Assembly (NCBI GenBank): GCA_947646735.1
Contig: CANTFK010000986.1
Location: forward strand, 372,001 to 436,000
Source of the DNA: Peronospora farinosa
Taxonomy: Eukaryota; Oomycota; Peronosporomycetes; Peronosporales; Peronosporaceae
Reading direction: 5' to 3'
DNA length: 64,000 bases
In this document: positions 56,001 to 64,000 of the stretch, piece by piece
Layout: each line of letters opens with the position of its first letter
Position numbering within the stretch: the stretch's first letter is position 1
Notes under the pieces: generated by a model
Seen by the model: only the letters and a program-made list of their open reading frames with translations
What the model was told of the DNA's origin: nothing
Database searches by the model: none
Program-made: the position numbers and the translations under genes

Positions 56001-59000
56001 CTAACCATTCCTCTGCCTTGACTGACCATCTCTGCAAGGTCTTCATCAATGTCACCGGTTCTTTTCCGAGCAGGAGTGGATGCGATTGCAGTGACACTTT
56101 CGAATCGGGGACAGAGTAATTTCGTGAAAGTCGCTTCTTCACTCTGATTATCGATCTGCAAATCGTCCAGCGTGATGTTCATACGCATTTTTGAATTTAC
56201 GCGCAAATAGTGGAGGCTTATTCCACCGAAATAAATGTACACTATCTCCATCGGAAGCTCGTTGACACACGAGATACCAACTCCATCCACACGCAGATGA
56301 AATGCCATCCCAGACGTCAATGACTCGAAGGCGTTAGTAGAAGCTTCACTAGCTGTAGGGGAATCAGATGACGCTGATGCCACACTTGATGACTCGTATG
56401 TATGTTCCTTTTCATCGAAATCTTCCTCACCACCTTCAAATAGCTCCAACACTTTTGTAGGACCATCAGCACGGATGCGAACGTTTACATACGTTTTTGC
56501 AGTTTGAACCTGAGGAAGGATATCTCGCTGTGAACGGATTGTCTTAGGCATCGGCATATCCTCCGAAAGTTCCTCGATTTCATTATTGTGGCTACCTTGA
56601 GTAGCAAGACGAAGCCGCCTTACCCAGATCTTAGCGATCTTGGGATTTTTCGCCTTTAAATCGTAGCACTTGGTTGGCGTAATAATCGAAAATTGGGGCC
56701 CGACGGTGATTGGCTTTGCATTAGACTTATTGGAGATTGTCGATGCTTCACTGTCTTGCGGTGTAGTTATACTCAAACTGTCCTCAGAGTCCATATCTGA
56801 GTCGGTTGAAGAAATGCTCGACTCAACACTATACCACACCTTTTTGGAGCACTGAAAGGTTCTCATTGGTGCCTGTCGGCGAGCATCACCATCGCTTAGT
56901 ATGTGCACTTGTTTCAGTATGCCAAGCTCCATCATCTCTTGTGCAGTAGTAAATGCTTGAGCCTTCGTCTGGGTACTCATTATTGTCACTAAAAAATCCA
57001 CAAGGTCCTGTCCATTCACGTAAAAGCCCTTACGCGCAACACCATCCGGTACAGCCGCTCCATTCACAGTCATCATGTCCACAAACTTCTCGGAGTATTC
57101 ACATAGCAGACTTGATGTAGTCAACGACACTGCAAATCGAACCAGCTCCCTCGATCTATCGTCACTATCGTCATCGTCGTCATCACCTCCATCCTTTCCC
57201 AGCTGCTTTGAACCTCCGCCAAACAGACTGCCTGAAATTGACGAAACGAGACCGTTTAACGAGATAAAACTGCTTTTCGACGAAGATTCCGCAGCCTTCT
57301 CAAAAATGGCGACCCCTCCGACACCCGGCACATGAGAACCTATTCGCAAGTCCACTACTCCCAGGAGTATTTGGTCAGTCTCATTGGCAAAGTAGTACAG
57401 CATATGCTCGTATAGCCGAAAGTACTTCCGGTTCCACTTGAGCATGCTATCCTTCTTAAGTAAATATCCCTTTTGCTCCGGTTTCAAAAAAAGATTTGCC
57501 GGCAGAGAACGGTGAAGCTGAATGCGCTTGTGAGTAGCCATTTCGTCTAGATTGTACTCGCGAATCTCCACAGCATCTTTGTCCGAGTCTCCGCTAGTCT
57601 TTGAGGAAGACGTCACTCGCATAAATCTCACTTGAAGTGAACGAGTCGATGAGGTTGAGTTTCCTGGGAAGGCAGGATCCTGGTTAGAGGACGACGACTT
57701 ACCCTCGGTGCCATGCAAATAATCCCACGAGTAAGGGCAAGAAGACCGAGGCAGCAGCTCGTCAAAATCCTTGTCCTCGCCCCAATTTGTCTGCTTGTAG
57801 CGTATCCGAAAGGATGTCATGTTGTCGATTCTGTACGGGGGAAAACGCCTTGACTCTCCTCGGAAAATTAACGCGACCGAACCGCCAACCAGTTCAATCT
57901 GACATTGCAAAATGTAAATGCGAGAGGGGTCATCCCGGTCGCGGAGTTTCAAGTACGTGGTCCCAAGAGAGTTTATACGGAAACTTCCACTCCAGCTGTA
58001 CTTGTGCAGCAAAGTCACTTCCAGTAGTTTTTCCCTTAATGCGCTCGGCCAGTGGAACGGCATGAGCTCGTTAGCAGCCAATCGAAAGGTTTTAGGCACC
58101 TCAAGTTGTCGATACTTGATGGTTTCTTCCGTTTTGTTGATCAAAATGTAGCGAGGTACTATAGTTGCTATAATTGTCTCTGAAAAGCGTCCGCTGCCGT
58201 AATAGCTCCACAAGGCTACTTCTTGGCTTCCTTTTCGAAGATCACTTTCTTCATCCTGGCCATAGACTTCATTGGCGAGGCTAATGACTTGAGCGACCCC
58301 AGAATTTCCCATGGCGTTGCGGTTGAGACGAATGACATCAGACCATGACGACGATCGCGATTTGATTCGCAAGACTTCCCAGTGCTTTCCTCCCGAACTG
58401 TAGGGAAGCACGTCGCCCCAAGGCATCGGACGGATTTGGGCAGGGTTTGAACGCTTGGAACTCGTCACCAGCGAGCGGGGAGTAACGTGATGCAAGCTAG
58501 CTGTGCTTGCCTCGTCGTACAAACGAATCGTTGTTATCGTTATATTATGACATAAGTGAAGCCCATGACGACGACCTCTATTTTCAACCCGTGAGGTCAT
58601 CGCAATTGCCTGACCATACCACCTTTCACCTTCTGGTCGCCCGGCACTCCGAAGTGACACAAATCGAGGAAGCACCAGTTCGTAGAAAATAAAGTCGTCA
58701 ATGTCTAAGACACCCACGAAGCCGCATTTCATGCAGACAAGGTCAAAGACTTCCGACATGAGTGAGCTTGAATAGACCTCAACTACGACACTGGCAAAGC
58801 GGTTGTGCGGCAAATACACCTGAACCCCGTGAGAATTACCCTTATGAGCTGGTTTTGATGGCGACCCGTTTAGCATCATAGCCCCCATAGCTCGTGTAGA
58901 TGTAGGATCGTACGATATTAACTCCTGTGTGCGCGCGGTCTCAATTTCACCTGTAAACGAGTACACTTGCCGCCCGCGCATGGAAGCTGGGGCTCCAGGT

Positions 59001-62000
59001 AATCCTATCTCGTGATTAGACGGCGTTTGTAGTCGTTTCAACGATCTAACTGCACGTGTGGACGGAAGTGGACCCAGAGTTTGCTGCTCCTCTAATCCCG
59101 AGGTAACTTCCACATCATCGAGCTGAAAGTCTTCACTCTCTTGTCTTTCCAGATAATCAGACATTGTTTCTTCGTCATAATCGGAGGGTGCACTTTGGTC
59201 GTCAGCAACTACCGTACCACTCTCCACTGTGTCTATGTCCGTAGGTAATTTTTGAGATGTACCAACCGAAAATGAAATGCTGATGTCTCCTCGATGTATG
59301 CTTGCAAGATTGTTCTTAGATGCCTTCCGCTCACGTGACGACTTACGTTTTAGCAGTTTGTACCAATTGAACGCTGCAGCTCGCTTGCGGTCTTTCAAAA
59401 TAGTGTTCACTTTGACAGCGGTGACTCCGAGGCAAGTGTCCAATCCATAGTGTACATTTCGCACCTCAATGATAATGCGTGCCAAATTTAATGTCCTTGC
59501 TTCGGGCGGAAAACGCAACAGCAAAGTGTTCTGAAGGCGACCATCCCACTGAGGAGTCAATGCGCCAGATGGGCTTGGTTTTGTACTCGCAGAACAAATC
59601 GCAACCATCTCAGGCTTCTCCAAATACTCGTCTTTTGGGTTCTTGAGAACGTACAAAGATGCTCGTACGTACGGACTCTGGGATCCGAAATATTGCGCAT
59701 TGTACAATTCCTTTGCTTCTCGAATAACAACAATTAAGGCAACTGGGTTGGCAGAAGGTCTCACCTTTTGCAGACGCGCCAATTGGGTCTCCCTGGCGCC
59801 TTCTCCACGAAATGACATCGACCGTGCTGAAAAGTTCTCACTTTGCTCTTCTACCGAAACTGGGCGCCGGTGTACATACTTAAGTACGTTCTCAAGCCGT
59901 TTGTACGACGAGCTTGTTGAGTTGCAATACTCAAGGTCGAGATCGGTATGGTTGACAATCCAAATAGAACAGAACACAATGATATCACGCCCTGATAGCT
60001 TCACTTGCAGTTGCAAGTTTGGCACATTTCCCTGCTCTCCAGTAATATCACGATCAAAAACGCGGCCAAGCAATTGCACCGGTTCAATTATTTCTTTGTA
60101 AGGTACCGAATAGGTAGACGCCTTCGGGTTAATAATTAGTTTTGGAGTACTCCAGTTGTAGTTCTCCAGCCGAAAAGATACGTACAGAAGCTCCGATGCA
60201 TCGACTTGAAATAAGGGAAGTACATTCCCTACCGCTAATATGCCTTCGGCAACTAGCTGAAGAGAATCATTGAGCAAACGATACGCCATCGCCGTTGCCA
60301 AGCGATTGTGGAGCGTTAGGAATGGAGACACGGAGAGGTAGTAGAGACTTGAATTGGTCGGTTCGTACAGTCCTCGCCGTTGACTTGCAGATCTTGCTTC
60401 ATCCAACTCGTGGTTCACATCTCGCAGTGGGTTCACGCGTTGGCGCTGAGCTGGCTCACCAAACACGTTAAGAAAGTCATCTTCCACTTTTTCACCTTCT
60501 TCCTCGACCTGTGGCAAATCATTAACCTGTTTCTTTGCAGGTGAAGGTTCATCTGTACTTGAAAAAGTAGCCCGCATCAAATAGTAGGCTTCCACCTCAT
60601 ACGTGCACTTCCAAGCAGGAAGATCTCGAACAATGTAACCAGACAGCGGGTTTGCCGACGACAACGACGAAGACGACACCATGTCTAGTGACTTTGCAGC
60701 ATTTTGTAAATCTTCCGTCGTAGCAAACGTTTCGAAATTGCATATGCAGCTGCCAGCACGCACAAAACGTTTAGTGTTGACGGCTTTTGCTGTCCTTACT
60801 TCGTCACCAAGCTCTTCCAAGCTTGTTGTCAGAGGCGCATACTGCACATATGGCGAAGGTTTTATACTAAGTTTACTTTGAGGGTGTACAAGTTGAAGAG
60901 GGATGTGGCAGACTTGCTCACGATCGATAATCCACTCTTGAATGCAACCACCTTCACGAGGTGAAAATGCCCACACCATCAACGGAACAGACGTTCGGTT
61001 TTGAAGTACCATCTGAGAATGTAGGCTAATAAGCTTGCTGCCATCGGCTTGAATACTGATCTCCGCTACCAAAGTCGGTAAATGAATTTCCTCATCACCG
61101 CCACTCTCATAGTCGTCTGCATCATCATTAGCTACCGGCACCAGCGATTCACGGAGAGGAACGGCTACATGTCCAACCATATCCACCACGACAGGGTTCA
61201 CACTTACCCACTTGTTACCGTTCAGCCAAACAGAAAGTGTATGATTTACAGTTAGAGCTTGGCGATCAGTTTCTCGCAGGAATCGGTCAGCTGAAGCACT
61301 GTCAAAACTCAGCATGTCTCCTTGCTCTCTACAATCGACGGATACCTTCCCGTTGTCGGCTACTACTTGTTGAATGATAGTCCCTGTCCCACGTCGAAAA
61401 CTAAACTTTAGCTCTAAACCTGTTTTGTTTTCGACCCAAAACGGTGATGTTGACTTTGATCCAGACGTGACAAAGTCTGCTTGAGTCAATGCTTCCGAAG
61501 ACAGTAAAGGAGCCATTGCAGGTGTCATGTTAAAGTTCACAGTATTAGGCAGGTTCGCAAACACTTCCACAAGACTGTTATCTTTCAGCGCACGATGAAT
61601 GCGAATCTGGACAGCAAACGGTTCCACGAGAGGCTCCCATCGATAAATGCTGTTGTTGAAGTAGTTGAAAAGCAGTGTGGCACCCATAGTTGTTGAGTAG
61701 TCTTCATCTTGAATGTACTCGCATACAATCTCACGCATACGAAAATCAGCGATAGGAATGCCTAAGCTGTTGTTTACGAGCACCAAACGCAGCTCACCAA
61801 CATCACCAAGAAGCTTGTCAGCAACAAAAGTCGTTGGTGGCGCGGTCAGTGACTTCTGAGAGCTGAAGGCATCGTTAGATACAATGTGCGCCTCGATTGA
61901 CGTAACTTTTGCAGAAACCGAGCGAGTGGGCAATGGGACGCACTGCAAATAATTATTCGCGATATTGATGAACAAATTCGCGTCTTGAACAGAAAATCGT

Positions 62001-64000
62001 GTTTCTACTGGAGCCAGCACGAATGAATTTCGTCGTGACAGGGTCGTCGAACCTTCCACAAAGTGATCAATCACCAGAAGAAATGAGTTTGACAGTGGGA
62101 AAGATGCATCGATCTGCCAAAGACACACAAAGTCAACGTTAGTACAGTACTGAACAGCACTCTCTTCCTATAAGTAACGAAGTGCTGCGTACCTGGAGAT
62201 CAGGAAGTTGCGAGAAATATACGCCATGCTGATGAAATTCCATATGACATTTGGTCATGTCCGCAACACCCTCACATTTCTGGTGCAGTGAGTATGCAGC
62301 CACACTATCAGTTAACATGACCAACGCTCGCGCATCGGTTGTTTCGAAATCCTCCAATAACGAAAAGAGACATCCGGTTGTAGTCACAAAGAAGTCCAGC
62401 TTTTGCCAATCCGGAGGTGGCGACGACATATACCCGACATCAAAATCAAGGAATCCCCCTTCCTCGAAAATTGGAGTCACAAAAAACGCGACGATGTCGT
62501 GAAACGCAGGATAAACACCCAGAAAATTGGTGTTTCTCACTTTCAAATCGTAAACAGAATCTGTCCAATTCATTTTCTGGGTGTACTCAAATTGAAAACC
62601 GTCTCCAGGCAGTGGACGAACAATTTCTGCTGCTGTCTGGCAATGAGTAGGCCGCACATCAACCGTTGTAAAGGAAAGTGATGCCACGCTAACCTCCAAC
62701 GAATCATCCGTCCGCAAGGTAAACGCTAGTTCAAGCTGCTCCCAGAACAGATCTGCAACGGTATGGTCGCTGTTAGAAATCCGAAGCGCGGCGTCAGAAA
62801 ACTTCACTAGAATCTTTAGCCATATAGCATTGCAGTTCTCGCTGCTATAGTGTAGCCCTCCACAAGTAACACATAACGGGTACGTGTCTTCTGCAACAAC
62901 GCGCGAGACTTCCTGAAAGTTTTCGTAGATCATTCCTAAGAGAATTGTATACTGCTCAGGGCCAGTTCCTATACTGAGCTCGTTCATCGATAAAGCGAGT
63001 CCAAAGTATGAACTTAATATCGCCTCGGATAAGCTCTCCGGCTCCAAATCAATACGGCCAGTTAGAAGCGAATGATGAAAGAGTGGCGACACTGAGTCAC
63101 GTGTTGTTCCGCTTAGGTCAACCAGCTCAAATTCAAAGAGCCCAACCGAAGACGTTGACATATCTCCATCTCTATGGTCGTGTGATATCACGTTGGAATC
63201 CGTCGCAACTCGTGCATCATGAAATTCTGCATCCTCAGCCACAAATAGTGGTGCCATAAGATGCTGAGACATTCCGGCAACTTCATGGCGTATTTGCTCC
63301 ATCGAATCGAATTGTGCTTGCATGCTATTCGTCGGTGTACTTGCCAGGAAGTGCAGACTATCGCAGCCACCACTATCAAGCGCATCTCCTTCAGCTTTTG
63401 CTTCGTCGAGTGCATAGTCTACTTTGAGAAGATACTGCGTGAGCTGCTCCAACTGCTGATCCAATTGGACAATCTTATTGTGAATAATCTTCACCGCATT
63501 TTCGGCTGCTGGAAGAGCCTGAAAACCTTCATGCAGGTAGTTCTGTGCTTGTTGCGTGGCATTCCGAAGATCAATAAACAACTGGCTACGGTTGCTTAAG
63601 ATGCGCGAGCGCTGGTTTTTGATTTGCCGCCTTAAATTTCTAAGCTCTGTTCGTCGGGAAAGCTGTGCCTTTGCTGCAGACGCACCAGCGAATGCTGAGC
63701 CTTGTGACAAACGTGCTTCGTCGGCAAAGGTACCGTTCTGCAAGAAAGCAGATGCCAAAGGATCGACACCACTGCTCCAAAACCGAGCATTTGTCGAACG
63801 AAAAATGATGCTATCTCGCGAGAACGAGCTCCGTGGCAGCGCAAATGTCAAGTCATTTCCGACAACTTCAAAGTACACATTCCCCTTCTGATGTCTAGTG
63901 GTAGAAGAGCCCATTGCATTAACGCGCTCTTCTACCTCGGTCACCACCGCATTGATGTACATGTGTAAGAGCTCCTCTAATGACACAGGAAGCGCTGCGG
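53020..64000 (-). CDS. VPS13-family lipid-transfer protein, C-terminal part
   Basis: Partial at the right edge; the frame is open at 64000. Visible exons: 64000-62193, 62113-55763, 55677-53020, with phase-0 introns, giving about 3600 residues. VPS13 proteins are bridge-like channels moving lipids between membranes. In order from the N-terminal side: RBG/extended chorein-like sequence (64000-62200); VAB repeats (about 61500-60000, e.g. LQNRTSVPL); a C2-like domain (about 59770-59390); more VAB-like sequence (about 58200-57800); a PH domain split by a DEP-like domain (57490-56580); and a further conserved region. The ATG2-C/VPS13-C block DFLGNPVGLLDHIGTGV follows near 55100, then a PDZ domain (54230-53960) and a final PH domain (about 53510-53160). 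The chorein N-terminus lies outside the window. Confidence 0.88.

Noticed and set aside
1..64000. CRISPR arrays, tRNA or rRNA genes, bacterial operon signals
   Set aside because: None was seen on reading; the only regular repeats are the promoter minisatellite, the LTRs and coding repeats.

Overview
The window looks like a chromosome segment of an oomycete, most likely Peronosporales (a Phytophthora or downy-mildew relative). The reasons are short GT-AG introns of about 55-115 bp that restore long reading frames, very tight gene spacing in the right half, an oomycete-type initiator motif upstream of a start codon, and a left part packed with degenerate Ty3/gypsy and LINE retroelements. No bacterial, CRISPR, rRNA or tRNA features were found. 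The genus is inferred, not shown.

Left part (1-26.5 kb), mobile DNA. A decayed Ty3/gypsy element (1-5.6 kb, minus) is followed by AT-rich spacer and a possible relict of a WY-type secreted protein gene. Then come two nearly identical Ty3/gypsy chromoviruses in inverted orientation: A (7070-15191, minus) and B (17797-25844, plus). Between and beyond them lie two halves of one LINE in opposite orientations. The 5-bp duplication CTCCG adjoins the 5' LTR of A and the 3' LTR of B. The LINE's 11-bp duplication sits at 17786-17796 and 26468-26478. The simplest reading is a nested insertion series followed by recombination between the two inverted elements, which flipped the segment between them and made A and B reciprocal chimeras. 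Both elements carry a long antisense reading frame between the chromodomain and the 3' LTR, and their 600-bp LTRs are largely a chain of palindromes.

Right part (26.7-64 kb), housekeeping genes. In order: an RME-8/DNAJC13-like endosomal protein whose J domain lacks HPD (minus); a mitochondrial-type protein with two FAM210/DUF1279-like repeats (plus), sharing a promoter that contains a 16-bp tandem repeat; a ten-exon gene encoding two complete inward-rectifier K+ channel modules in one 818-residue chain (plus); pyroglutamyl-peptidase I (plus); a LARP4-type La-related protein (plus); an O-methyltransferase with a copied TrhO N-domain in front of it (minus), head to head with the full TrhO-type rhodanese gene (plus); a TRF4-type non-canonical poly(A) polymerase (minus); a TRA2-like SR splicing factor (plus); GPI mannosyltransferase 3, PIG-B (minus, 12 exons); and the C-terminal 3.6 thousand residues of a VPS13-family lipid-transfer protein (minus) that runs off the right edge.

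The genes do not form one pathway, though RME-8 and VPS13 both act on endosomal or contact-site membranes. I modelled exon structures by hand. For RME-8, FAM210-like, tandem Kir, PGP, LARP4, TRA2 and PIG-B the summed exon lengths are divisible by three and splice phases match. No transcript evidence was available. The most unusual items are the tandem Kir channel, the inversion with swapped target duplications, the retroelement antisense ORF, the TrhO-OMT chimera, the pseudo-J domain, and a DEP-like domain nested in a PH domain of VPS13.
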